A stretch of DNA of 64,000 nt from Neoceratodus forsteri. Lineage: Eukaryota > Chordata > Ceratodontiformes > Ceratodontidae. A program made the position numbers and the translations under genes. The DNA lies in contig CM028129.1 in the NCBI GenBank assembly GCA_016271365.2, forward strand, positions 458,690,501-458,754,500, given 5' to 3'. Under the pieces are notes generated by a model, which saw only the letters and a program-made list of their open reading frames with translations, made no database searches and was not told the origin of the DNA. Below are positions 22,561 to 33,193 of this stretch, in pieces. How positions within the stretch are numbered: the first letter of the stretch is position 1; each line of letters opens with the position of its first letter.

Positions 22561-23029
22561 GTGTGGGTAACAGGGCTCTGCCCCATCCCATCTGAGGTAA
22601 ACCATAGTGCCATAGGGTTCCTGGGGTCATTCAGGTAGGGTGGATGGCAGAGGCATGTCTGCCTAGGAGCTCCCTAAAGGGTTGGAGATGGCAGGCTGGG
22701 GACAAGTGGAATAAAAATAGAGATTAAAAAGAAACAAAAAAGCAGCCAGTTTAGTGGAAATATTTTCGGTAATCCACAATATTACTCCACAATGCATATC
22801 AAACATCACCAGTTTGAGCTGCAATTTTGTTAAATTTTTCTTTGCTTTTGTGAGATTTTGCAGAGGCACGTTTTTCATTTTGTAAGAATTTTGCCAGTTG
22901 AATTCAAATGTTGCCCATACCTAAATGTACCAATGTTTAGAAGCCTCCCATCAGTGTTGTACTCTGTCCCCTGCAGCATGCTGGATCCACACTTCCACTC
23001 ACTGTGACCCTGTCTGGCCTCTATCCATC
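22561..23029. other. Unclassified sequence
   Basis: No gene, RNA or known repeat is visible. Confidence 0.35.
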
Positions 23030-23345
23030 AGTCCGTTCTGTCAGAGAGCAGGCAGAGAACAGCAAGAGGAAGGAGCTGCTGTTATAACTATACTTCTCTA
23101 CTGGGACTAAAGAACTAGAGCTCTACTATTGGGACCCTCAATTTAGGATAAAAAAAGAGTTAGTGTGTTTGACTGAGTTGGCTGAAGTGAATTGTTATCT
23201 GTGCAGTTATCTAGTTGTTTGTCTCAGCTGGCTGAAGGGAATTGTTATCTGTGCAATTAACTAGGTGTAGAAAGAGCTGTAAAGTAGGGGGAGTGACTTA
23301 GCTAGAAGGAAACCAGGCTAAAGCCAGATTTAACAAATTCTGGTC
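23030..23345 (+). repeat. Solo copy of a CR1 5'-monomer
   Basis: About 315 bp match the tandem monomers at 26657-27350 that precede CR1 copy 2: 'gtcagagagcaggcagagaacagcaagaggaaggagctgctg', 'gggactaaagaactaga', 'gtttgtctcagctggctgaag', 'ggctaaagccagattta'. No LINE body follows here. Confidence 0.85.
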
Positions 23346-24070
23346 AGATCCACCATGACTGCATAATGAAGTTAGTGAAGTTGTGTGGAATTGTTAAGGA
23401 GGTATGGAAAAACAACACAGTGATTTGTAAGTAGGAAGATTTGTTTTAATGTCTGTTCTAAGGAAGGCATACACATTATTAGGAAAATATATGGCGGTGT
23501 TAATTTTAATGGAAGGAATAAGAAGCAATATAGGTTTACTAAAGAATCCTAGAGCAAATGCCACTGATGTATGTGTTATCACTGATGATATTGGCTGGAC
23601 AGCCAAATTTTAAAGAAAACACAATTGCACATACCCCAGTAATGCAGAGCATCATGGAAAACATATGCAAATCCCCATAATGGTACAGAAGGTGGCAGTA
23701 CATGAAAAGTAATGGCTGGCATATGTTCAGCCTTGGATTATTTACACATTTTTTTTCAGAGAAACGGGGTTTTTGTCTATGAGGTGATGTAAGTTATATT
23801 TAAGCAATGTGTTGATGTCAGGAAGTCAGGTGCAATGATGGACTTTTAGCAGAAAAATGTGATAGTAACTTTCAGAGGGGGTCGCTTTTGATAAGGGCAA
23901 GGTAGTTATGTTTATGATAATGGGAATATTAGGAAAGTAAGAGGTCTATGCAGAAGTGGAGTACAGATATGCACAGTTTCATAAGTATGTGCTCATACTG
24001 CAGGCAAATGTGATATGCAGGTTTGTTTTAGAAATAGGTAAAAATAGCGGTACATGAAATTGATAGAAAG
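23346..24070. other. Unclassified A+T-rich sequence
   Basis: No supported ORF or repeat is visible. Confidence 0.35.
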
Positions 24071-24077
24071 ATAATTA

Positions 24078-24085
24078 TATAGACT

Positions 24086-24121
<36 letters not shown>

Positions 24122-24122
24122 C
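24078..24122. repeat. (TA)n(GA)n microsatellite
   Basis: A tatatatata run passes directly into gagagagaga. Confidence 0.95.
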
Positions 24123-24154
24123 AGACAGGCAGAATAGAAATGGCAGTGAAGTAT

Positions 24155-24790
24155 TGAAGTGAGGCCAACCCCAGCCCCACCCCACAGACATGGACAGGCA
24201 TTGAGGTGTGCCTTTGGGTCATTGCCCATAACAGTCATGCCATTTCACCTCACCTTAACCTGCAGACACAGACAAGTGTCGAGGTGTGCCTTGTGGTGTT
24301 CAGAATTTACACTCACCCCATTCCATAAGGAAATATGCTGAAATGGGTACAGTATAAGAGAATGGAGTGAACTCTGAGACTGAAGAGTCAAAGGCACACC
24401 TCAATACCTGTCACTGGCTGCAGGGTGAGGATGGGAGCAGAATGGCATGAGCATTACTGTTGACAATCCCAAGTCACACCCCTGATGACTGTCAGTCCTT
24501 ACAGAGCAGGGTGCTATGGTCAGAAACCCTAATGCCCTGGGTGTTTCTTGGTATTTTCACTCCAAGTTTTCAGCATATGTTTTTTGTGACCCCACCGCAT
24601 GAACAGTGACACTATCAGTTCATTAGCCATAATGTGATTTTACACAGTGGCTGTGCCATTTGGCACCAACACATTTTGAACGGGATGTAAAAAATGACAG
24701 CTGTACTATTTATGAAGAGGTGTAAAAAAATGATATTGTTGAAAATCTAGAGTGAAACTATAAAAAAATGGTGAAATCATGACACTGCTC
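24155..24790 (-). repeat. Palindromic dispersed repeat, copy 2 (inverted)
   Basis: This is the reverse complement of roughly 525-1155. The palindromic part is at 24155-24500, the junction accctaatgccctggg at 24526-24541, and the 'gttcat' subrepeat part at 24541-24790. It contains only one and a half subrepeats against three in copy 1. Confidence 0.75.
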
Positions 24791-25234
24791 CTGCTAATGT
24801 ATACTTTTTTCAAATTTCTATGCATCCCATTGTTTTCATCTCTATTGCTGTTATGTGACTACTTAACCTAGCAACAGCATTTAATGCATCACATTATAAG
24901 GACAAGTAAATGCTTTAATACATTTACAGACAGTTACATAAACTTAATTTCCTTCATAGAATAATTTAAATGTAGTAACAGTGGCAGTACAAAGCAATTA
25001 GACAACTTGAAAAACTATAACTACTTTATATTGTACATTGACACCCAATAAGGACCTCCTTGAAATTTCAATGCAAATGTCACACATTTATCAGGAATAT
25101 TTTACTATCCTAAATACATTTTTTGCTTCAGTAACTGCTCAGCACATCTGTTGCATGACCTACTTATTGACATTTTACAACAGCTGTGCAATGTATTGCT
25201 ACTTACTACACCAACATCATGAACAGATGACTGC
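24791..25234. other. Unclassified A+T-rich sequence
   Basis: No gene or named repeat is visible. Confidence 0.35.
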
Positions 25235-25440
25235 CATAACTAGGGAGGTAGTTTAGCACAGTGGTTTGAGGTTCTGAGCTGCAAACCTGAGACCTGGGTT
25301 TGAATCCTATAGCCCACACTTGCATACTGGGTGACCCTGAGCTAGTCACTTAACTCTATATGCTCCCAGGTTGCCCCTATAAACAAGCTTTCAGCTTAGT
25401 GTGCCACTCCTGGTTAAACAATTGAAAGAACAAAAACACA
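25235..25440 (+). mobile_element. tRNA-derived SINE with MIR/L2-like tail
   Basis: It opens with a tRNA-like head: a box A-like tagtttagcacagtgg (25249-25264) and a box B-like gggtttgaatcc (25296-25307), spaced as in a pol III promoter. The body contains gtgaccctgagctagtcact (25331-25350), closely like the conserved segment of MIR/CORE-SINE and L2 3' ends. It ends in an A-rich tract. Head plus L2-type tail suggests mobilisation by an L2-like LINE. Confidence 0.8.
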
Positions 25441-26656
25441 TTATATTTTTTCTTGCTTTATTTTGCTACTGCAAGCTTTGACTAATACAACCATCCTTAA
25501 ATGTACTTTTTATAGCTTATGTGTCTGTGACCTAGACAGAACTACACTTAAAATCTCACAAATAAATAAATAAATCATCAGAATAACATTTATTTTAGTA
25601 GGATCTCCTTCCTTGTCGTGTACCTATGACACTATGTATATATTTATATGTTTAATTTCAAAGCACTAAACCTATTCAGATACACAAAACACAATACTTT
25701 ATTCTCTTCACACATTACTGTTAAACTTCAGATCCCAGAATGACCAAGAAACAATTTAAACATCCTTCTTGCATGCCACTGTCATGCCCACTTATCATGC
25801 AAACAACAATCAATTGATTACAGACACCCTTTTGTTTCTGTGCTATGCATCCTTACATCAGAGAGATGTAAATCTTACAGAACTGCTAAAAAAAACAAAT
25901 TTATCAAGACTGGATTTCTGAATTAAAAATGGTTGTTACATTACCTACATAAATAATAGTTTACTGGCTACAAATGATGCTACAGACATGACATTAACAA
26001 CATTTCTGTTTTACATGGAAAACATCCATATAATGAACTTGTCATACAGGATGTGTGGCCTTCTGTCTGCATGTATCAGACAAAGGAAAAGACACCTGCT
26101 TGATCATTTCTTTTCTGTTTTATTTTTATGCCCAACTTGCTCATACTATTAGAGCCAAATATTGACATGCTTAGAGTTTAAAAAAATCCTGTCTATGTGT
26201 GTGTGTGTGTGTGGGGGGGTATGCCTAGATGCAGATTCGGGTACTCCTTAATTACTTCTCCAGGCAGCTCTGATAGTCAGTTGTTCCAACATGATAGATC
26301 CACCTCATGCCCCTCCCACATGAACAAAAACAAAAGTGGGGTGGATCTTTAGGAACTTCTCAGGTGGAGGTGGGGTTGGATCTTACTCCCCCCAAAAAAA
26401 CTAATGCTGCCTCCCACTAATCAGGTTCCAGTTCTTGTACCTCCCATTTAAGAAAGAAAATAGTGCCCTGCAACCATTGACTAACATGAAAGTGTATTTA
26501 TTTGAGGGCAGAAAACATTTCTTGGAGGAGGGTAAAGCCGAGGAGATTATTTACACCTTCAGTCAGTTCCACGGACAGAAAACATGACATCACTCCTTTT
26601 GTACATGCAAAACATCTGCAGGCTCTGTCCACTGCAGCCATAAAACTGCCCTAGAT
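25441..26656. other. Unclassified A+T-rich sequence
   Basis: It contains (AAAT)n at 25560-25575 and (GT)n at 26196-26212. No ORF or named repeat is visible. Confidence 0.35.
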
Positions 26657-27355
26657 AGCTTCTGTCAGAGAACAGGCAGAGAACAGCAAAAGGAAGGAGC
26701 TGCTTTTTTAACTATACTTCTCTACTGTGGTTAAAGAACTAGAACTCTACTACTGGGACCTTCACTTTAGGGTAAAAAAAAAAGAGTTAGTATATTTGTC
26801 TGAGTTTTCTGAAGTGAACTGTCATCTGTGCAGTTATCTAGGTGTTGGTCTCAGCTGGCTGAAGGGACTTGTTATCTGTGCAATTAACTAGGTGTAGAAA
26901 GAGCTGTGAAGTAGGGGGAGTGACTTAACTAGAAGGAAGCCAGGTTAAAGCCAGATTTAAAAATTGCCCTAGATAATGTCTGTGAAGATCAGCAGACAAC
27001 ACCAAGAGGAAGGAGCTGCTGTTATAAAAATACTTCTTTACTGGGACTAAAGAACTAGAACTCAACTATTGGGACCTTCAATTTATGGTAAAAAAAGTTA
27101 CTGTGTTTATCTGAGATGGCTTAAGTGAATTGTTATCTTGCAGTTATCTAGGTGTTTGTCTCAGCTGGCTGAAGATGATTATCCAGTGCAGTTAACTAGA
27201 TGTAGAAGAGCTGTAAAGTAAAGGAGTGACTTAGTTTGAAGGAAGCCAGGTTAAAGCCAGACTTAAAAACTGCCATAGATAGCTTTTGTCAGAGAACAGG
27301 CAGAGAACAGCAAGAGAAAGGAGCTGCTGTTTTAACAATACTTCTCTAGTGGGAC
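26657..27355 (+). promoter_or_regulatory. Tandem 5' monomers of CR1 copy 2 (about 318 bp period)
   Basis: Two full units and a partial third start near 26661, 26979 and 27296 ('ctgtcagagaacaggcagagaacagc...'). Each contains 'aggaaggagctgct', 'ggactaaagaactagaact', 'tgtctcagctggctgaag' and 'gaagccaggttaaagccag'. They end just before the CR1 body. Tandem 5' monomers acting as promoters are known from mouse L1; that role here is inference. Confidence 0.7.
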
Positions 27356-27712
27356 TATATTGCCCTCCTTCCCTCCTCTCCACCCCCACGCTAAGTCAGT
27401 TCTACTTTTATAGGCACCAGATTTGACTGACAACAGGAACTTCCTGTTTGTGAGCAGGAAGTGAGTGATCACAGAGCCACAAAAGACTCACTATCCTAGC
27501 AGGAAAAGAGTAGGCCTCCTCCCCTAGATGCTGGAGGTCTGACTCTAAGCAAGTAAGGAGACTACTGAGAAATAGAGAACTTCTTGTCTCAGAACAGGAA
27601 GATCAGGAGCTTAACGGGCACAGAGGCAGTAAGTAGGGAGAAAAAAAATAAATCAATAAACAGAGGAAAGAGTAAGTATTCAAAACAACAGTTAAGGGGC
27701 AAGAAATAGGAC

Positions 27713-28620
27713 ATGATGGGAGTGGTGCAGTGCAGTGGCTGTGGACCAGCAGTCTTCCTGCAGATGTTCTGGAGGATGCGGTATTGTCCCATCTGCAAGC
27801 ACCTCTCTGGGCTGAGGGAGGAGGTTGCTCACCTCCAGGCTGAGTTGTCCAGGATTTGGGGAACCTCTTCTCCCACACAGGGACCATCAGGGTCACTGCC
27901 GTTGCCTCAGTAGTTGCCAAGAAAGAGAAGTAGTTGGACCACAGTGGGCTCAGGGAGGAAAGAGTGGTGGAACAGAGGCAAATCCTCCAGTTATACCTCT
28001 CCATAATTCATATGCCATTCTGGCAGAGTGTGATCCTCATGGAGGCACCCACAGTGAAGACCAAGGAGGATGCTGGCAATCTCCACAAAGGAGACCAACA
28101 GGAGGGTGGCATGGGATCCCACAGGAGAAGTAAACAACTCCTGGTGGGAATTTCATTGTTAGGAGGTAGAACTGGGGGAGGAAGGGGAGAGGGAGGTAGG
28201 TGCCTGCCTGGTGCCATGGCTTGGAGGGACAGAGAGAATCCTCAAGATCGCCAGAGCAGCTGTCAGGGGGAGGAGGCGGGATGTCATTTTCCACCCAGAG
28301 ACAAATTACCTGGCTGTGAAAGGGATCAGAGCAGTGCAGGAAGAGTTTGTGGAATTGGAGGGCCATAGACAAGTAGCACACATGGTAACCTTCCTGGAGG
28401 TGCTGCCTGTCTATATAGCATGGATGAAACTAGAGTCCTCCACACCACAGGATTCAATGTGGTTGAAAAACTAGTGCAGAGGCTCGGGTTTGGCTTCATT
28501 GGGGACTGAGGGTCCACTTGGAGTGATGAGGCCTATACTGGCACGATGGTCTGCATCTGTCCAAGAGGGAAACCAGGATCCTAGGTGATAGGTTTAAATG
28601 CTTCATTGGCAAGCATTTAA
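27713..28620 (+). pseudogene. CR1 ORF1 (zinc finger, coiled coil, SGNH esterase), copy 2
   Basis: The start region reads VVQCSGCG then CPICKHLSGLREEVAHLQAEL (27713-27850): two Cys pairs followed by a coiled coil, as in CR1 ORF1. Further on, FHPETNYLAVKGIRAVQEEF near 28290-28350 corresponds to the GxND block of the SGNH-hydrolase (esterase) domain, now degraded. TFLEVLPV follows near 28400. The expected final DxLHLS block reads MVCICPRGK near 28550. Frames 27713-27913, 27934-28368 and 28211-28474 are broken relative to one another. Confidence 0.72.
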
Positions 28621-28799
28621 ACTAGCCAAGGGAGGAGGCACTGGAAAGGAGCAGGGAAATCCTAGCCTCCCAAAACACAGGGTATTAAGAGAGGTAAACA
28701 CCAAGATAGTGATGTTGATAGGGAGAAAGGCAGGGGTAAATGGAGAAAATGACAAAGACAATAAGGACAGGGATGGGGCAAAAAGGGGTAAGGCCATCA

Positions 28800-30960
28800 A
28801 GAAACTGAGGGTAATGAGTACCAATGCCTATAGTCTGGCCAACAAGCTCCCTGAACTGGTGGCCTTGATGGAAGAGGGATGCCTGGATAGCACGGCAGTC
28901 ACAGAAACATGGTACACAGAGAACCATGACTGGGATGTTAACATACCAGTGCACACAACCTACAGGAGAGACAGGGAGGGAGAAGAGGGAGGAGTAGCTC
29001 CTATATAAGGGAGACGGGATAAAAGCAACCAAACAAAAAGAGTAAACAGGGAGGAGAGGAGGCACTGTGGGTCACCTAGAGACTGAAAAGGCACCATAAT
29101 CTACACAGGAGTTGCATACAGACTCCCATCTCAGGGGGAGGAAATAGATAATGATATGACAGAAGGCATCCTTAGGATGGCAGAGAAAGGGGAGATACTG
29201 TTGATGGGGGACCTGAATATGCCAGATGTTAACTGGAGCACCTTTACTGCAACCACATCCAAGAGCAGGGCCATTCTCGATGCCCTATGGGGGCTTGATT
29301 CAGACAAATAGTTTTGAAACCCACTCATGAGGGAGCAATCTTGGACCTTGTACTCTCAAATGGGGACAGTGAGAGGATCTCAGATCTAAAAGTGGGTAGC
29401 CATCTGGGAACAAGTGACCACCAAACAGTGTGGTTCGTGATAAACTCAGCTACAGAGCCAAGCTATACAAAAGTAAGGGTACTGGACTTTAGGAGGGCAG
29501 ACTTTGGCAAGATGGGATAGTGCCTTAGAAAAGTACTAGCAAACAGGCAAGAAGGGGGGTGGAGCAACAATGGGGAAACATCAAACTGCAATCACAAAGG
29601 CAACAAGCCTTTGCATGAAGCAAATAAATCCAATTGAAAGAAAAAGCCACTATGGTTCTCAAAAGAGGTGGTGGGGAAGGTTGGGAGAAAAGATAGCATT
29701 TGGAAGTATAAGGAAACACAGAAGAAGCAAGACAGAGAACTGTACCCGTTAAAGCAGAAGGAAGCAGGAGGAAGTCAGAATAGCAAGACTCAAACTGATA
29801 AAAGATAGACAACTAGGTTAAGAAGGGTTTAAAACCTTGTATACGTACATCAGGAGTGCAGAAAGTCAAAGGAGGGATAATGAGGCTGAATAGAATGGAC
29901 AGCAGGTGGGCAGAGAGGACAGTGAAAATGCAGGGATACTGAACGAATATTTCTGCTCAGTATTCACAAAAGTGGAGGAGGGAGGTACCTAATCCAATTA
30001 ACAGAAGCACTCTGGATAGGGAGGTCGATCCAGTCCTTTCACAGAAGAAAGGTTTCGAAAGAACTAAAACTGAAGGTGGACAAAGCTAATGGGGCCTGAC
30101 AGGATTCCCAGAATTCCAAAAAGAATTAAGGAGTTAACTAGTGACACCACTGACTACCCCTTTAATAAATCATGGGAGGATGGTGTGATACCTGAGGACT
30201 GAAGGAAGGTGGATGTGATTCTCCTTCACAAAAGTGGGAGAAAGACAGAGGCAGGAAACTACAGACCTGTCAGTTTGACCTCTGTGGTAGGGAAAGTGTT
30301 GGAATCGCTTCTGAAGGAAAGAATTGTTGAGTACCTAGAGGCAGCATGGCTTCACAGTGGTAAGGTCATGTCAGATGAATCTAATTGATTTCTGTGACTG
30401 GGTGACCAAAGTAGTACACCAGGAAGGGTCTATGGACATGGTCTACCTAGACTTTAGTAAGGCGTTTGACACAGTCCGCACAAAAGATTAATAAACAAAT
30501 TTACCAGCCCAGTAGTGGGTCCCAGGGTGGTAGCCTGGGTAAAACAGTGGCTGGACAACAGGACACAGAAGGTAATTGTAAACAGAGTCCACTCTGAAGA
30601 AAGGTGGTTACTAGTGGGGTACTGCAGGGTTCAGTACTGGGTCCAGTCCTTTTTAATGTCTTTATAAGTGACATTGCAGATGGACTGGAAGGAAAAGTAT
30701 GCCTCTTTGCAGATGACACAAAGATCTGCAACAGGGATGATACACAAGGAGGCATGGAAAGGATGAGAAGGGACTTAGCAAGGTTGGAGGAATGGTCAGA
30801 AGTATGGCAGCTTGGATTCAATGCAAAGAAGTGCAAATAAAGCACCTGGGAAACAAAACCCAGGGAGGAGTACACAATGGGAGGAGGAGGTACTAACAAA
30901 AAATGGGAAGAGACCTGGGTAATCATATAAGATGACCTTAGGGTTAGTAAGCAATGTGAG
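28800..30960 (+). pseudogene. CR1 ORF2 endonuclease and reverse transcriptase, copy 2
   Basis: Endonuclease blocks are STNAYSLANKLPEL, TAVTETWYTENHDWD (28810-28940), LLMGDLNMPDVNW (29195-29235, Asp kept) and GTSDHQTVWF (29407-29435). RT blocks are MVYLDFSKAFDTV near 30435-30475, SGVLQGSVLGPVLFNVFIS (30610-30670) and LFADDTKICNRD (30700-30738, catalytic ADD kept). Many frameshifts lie between these blocks. The C-terminal part continues after the L1 insertion at 37188. Confidence 0.85.
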
Positions 30961-31018
30961 AAGGCAGTAGGGAGGGGCTGTGGGGATACTGGGATGTATA
31001 GGGAGAGGCATCACCAGT

Positions 31019-31035
31019 AGAAAACAGGAAGTTGT
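31019..31035. repeat. 17-bp target-site duplication, left (L1-type insertion)
   Basis: agaaaacaggaagttgt is repeated exactly at 37171-37187. The bases before and after differ, so the duplication is precisely 17 bp. Confidence 0.95.
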
Positions 31036-31203
31036 GGAGACCACATGATGGAGGGTACCAGGTAGAAGCTCCTCTTTGCAGCTCCAGCCTCCCAACTCAA
31101 TAATTTTGTATTTCAGAACAACAAAACTTCCTAAAACCCTCTAAATCTACTTTACTTTGCCTTCTTATCATCCCAGGCTTCTGTTTAGCAGGTCGCTACA
31201 TCG

Positions 31204-32070
31204 ATGGAGGTCTACACGAAGAAGGCGTCGCAGAAACATACCCCGCCGTTCACCCCCGAGAAGGCCCCGAAGAAATCATGGGCCTCGAGTGTGTCAGATA
31301 AGCCAGAATACTCGAGCCTGACCATGGAGCAGGAGCCGTTAACCTTGAGCATGTTTTTGGAGGAATTCAAGCCCTTCCATGAGGAAGTAAAGGAAATTTC
31401 TTCTGAGCTCAAATCCCTATCTAAAAAAATCAACGAGGTTTCTGTTACAACCTCTGATAACACAGCCTGAATTTCCTCCTTGGAGAAGCGTGTGGAAAAG
31501 ATCATTCCTGGGCTCATGGCTATGCAGCAGAAGCTTTCATGTCTCAAAATAAAATTAGAAGACCTCGAGGGTCGAGTCCCAGGAACAATGTTGTCATATA
31601 CTTGGGCTTCCAGAGGAGAAGAGGGCCAGAATACCACAGCATTTATTCAAAAACTGGTTGAAAGGGATTGCCGGTTCCTCTCCCTTTGGGGCCAAATACA
31701 TCATCGAGAGGGCACATAGGTCCTTGCAGCCAAAGCCTCCCACAGGAGCTTCACCTCATCCCATTATATGCCGATTTTTGAATTATTAAGAATGGCAGCA
31801 TTTTCTGGCAAAAGTTAAAGAGTTACAGGAAGTCAGATGGGAGAATGCTAAACTCAGGATTGCACAAGATCTACCAGGTTCTGTCTGACAGAAAAGCACA
31901 GCATTCCACCCTATAGTTTCTAAGATCATTGCTGCAGGGCTTAAGTTCAAGATGGGGTACCCAGCTAGGCTGTAGTTGCAAGTTGCTGGTACCTGGTCAG
32001 CCTATGATGATCCAGAAGCTGCACTTTTGGGTTTTAAGCTAGCCCTGCCTGATTTGTTTCACGATCCTTG
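31204..32070 (+). pseudogene. L1-type ORF1 (coiled-coil, RNA-binding protein)
   Basis: It starts at the ATG of MEVYTKKASQ. The first 88 codons end at an in-frame TGA (31468-31470), after which the same frame continues with SSLEKRVEKIIPGLMAMQ, giving one coiled coil split by a stop. A frameshift later, IERAHRSLQPKPP-like sequence (near 31705-31735) marks the RRM/CTD of L1 ORF1p. GLKFKMGYPARL near 31940-31975 and DPEAALLGFK near 32010 close the C-terminal domain. L1 ORF1p is a trimeric RNA chaperone that packages LINE RNA. Confidence 0.82.
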
Positions 32071-32074
32071 ACAT

Positions 32075-33190
32075 GCCCTGCACTTTCTGAATTGGAGAGA
32101 TCTGAATTGAAGGGATGATGCTGCTCTTCGAGATGTATGAGGGGGATGAGTGATAATTTCTGGTTGAGACTGTGAGAGCCTACTATTGAAGGCTGAAGGG
32201 ACATTATGCTGCTGTGTTCATTTAGTTCCTTACAGCATTTAGTCATCCTATTTACTCCTGGGACAGCTGATTTCATCAAGAGACTGTTTCAATTAAAGGA
32301 CAGCTTATTTGGGGAAGGGTATTCCTTGAATAGAGCTTGATTGTGCCTATTTGCAGGTGCAGCAGGGTGATTGTCTATTTACCAGGCTCGTACCTCCTTG
32401 GTTCTTTATTTTATTTAATGGAGGGACTGATTTGGGGTACAGCTGGGCTTTTCTTTTTCAATGTGCATTGCTATGTTTTCACTCTGGTACCAGAAGGAGC
32501 TTCAGTCACTTATTTAGCAGTTTAGCGCTACTTGACAACCCGGGATTTTATTTCTCTTGCAGGAACTCTCTATTTGAGGCCTGGGATTAGCTAGTACATT
32601 TCACACTGGGCAACTTAGTCCTGCTGCTGGCATGGCTCCGTGGTGGATTTGTTTTACCTTGCATTGCCTGCCATTGGCAGTAGTTAGGTAATTGTGCTTA
32701 GTCGGCAGGTTGCATGCAATTATTTGGCTATGCCAGTATATTAGTTGAGTTTCAAGCCTCTAAGTGCTGAGCATTTCCTCTGGCTATTAGAAGTTTGCTA
32801 GTTAAGAGATGTTAAATGGAACATTGTGTCTCCTTACATTTTATTTAATAATTACCTGTGCCTTACAAGGGTGCTTGCAGAACTTGTTTGGGTTTGTAGG
32901 GGGTAGTACCAGGAGGCTGGGGAGAGGAAGAGAAGCAGTATTTTGTTGAACGTTGTTTGTGACAGTTGGGGTGGTAGGGTGGGCGGGGTTATGGTCAGAT
33001 TTAAGAGGTCCGGTTTACTTATGTTATGGGACGTCGGGGTGTTCTATGGGGGTGGGACTGTGGGGGATTAGGTCTGGATGGGAGGGTGTGGGGTTGGGAG
33101 GGTGACACAGCAGTAATCAAGGGGTATTGGAATTTGGATTCTGGTTGTAGTAACATCTGGATTTTAATTATGTGTTTATTTTTATCAATT
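32075..33190 (+). other. L1-type inter-ORF region
   Basis: About 1.1 kb between ORF1 and ORF2 has no domain and a G-rich stretch at 32890-33110. It is longer than the short inter-ORF spacers of mammalian L1. Confidence 0.5.
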
Positions 33191-33193
33191 TAG

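Larger units (their letters stand above)
26657..31035 (+). mobile_element. CR1-type LINE, copy 2, 5' part
   Basis: This is a near full-length CR1. It has tandem 5' monomers, ORF1 (zinc finger, coiled coil, SGNH-type esterase), then endonuclease and reverse transcriptase. It is interrupted at 31036 by the L1-type element and resumes at 37171. It is decayed, with many frameshifts. It belongs to the subfamily closer to CR1 copy 1: both carry FADDTKICN and LDFSKAFDT. Confidence 0.9.

Noticed and set aside
25549..25576. (AAAT)n at 25560 as a LINE tail
   Set aside because: No LINE-like sequence precedes it; a simple repeat is enough.
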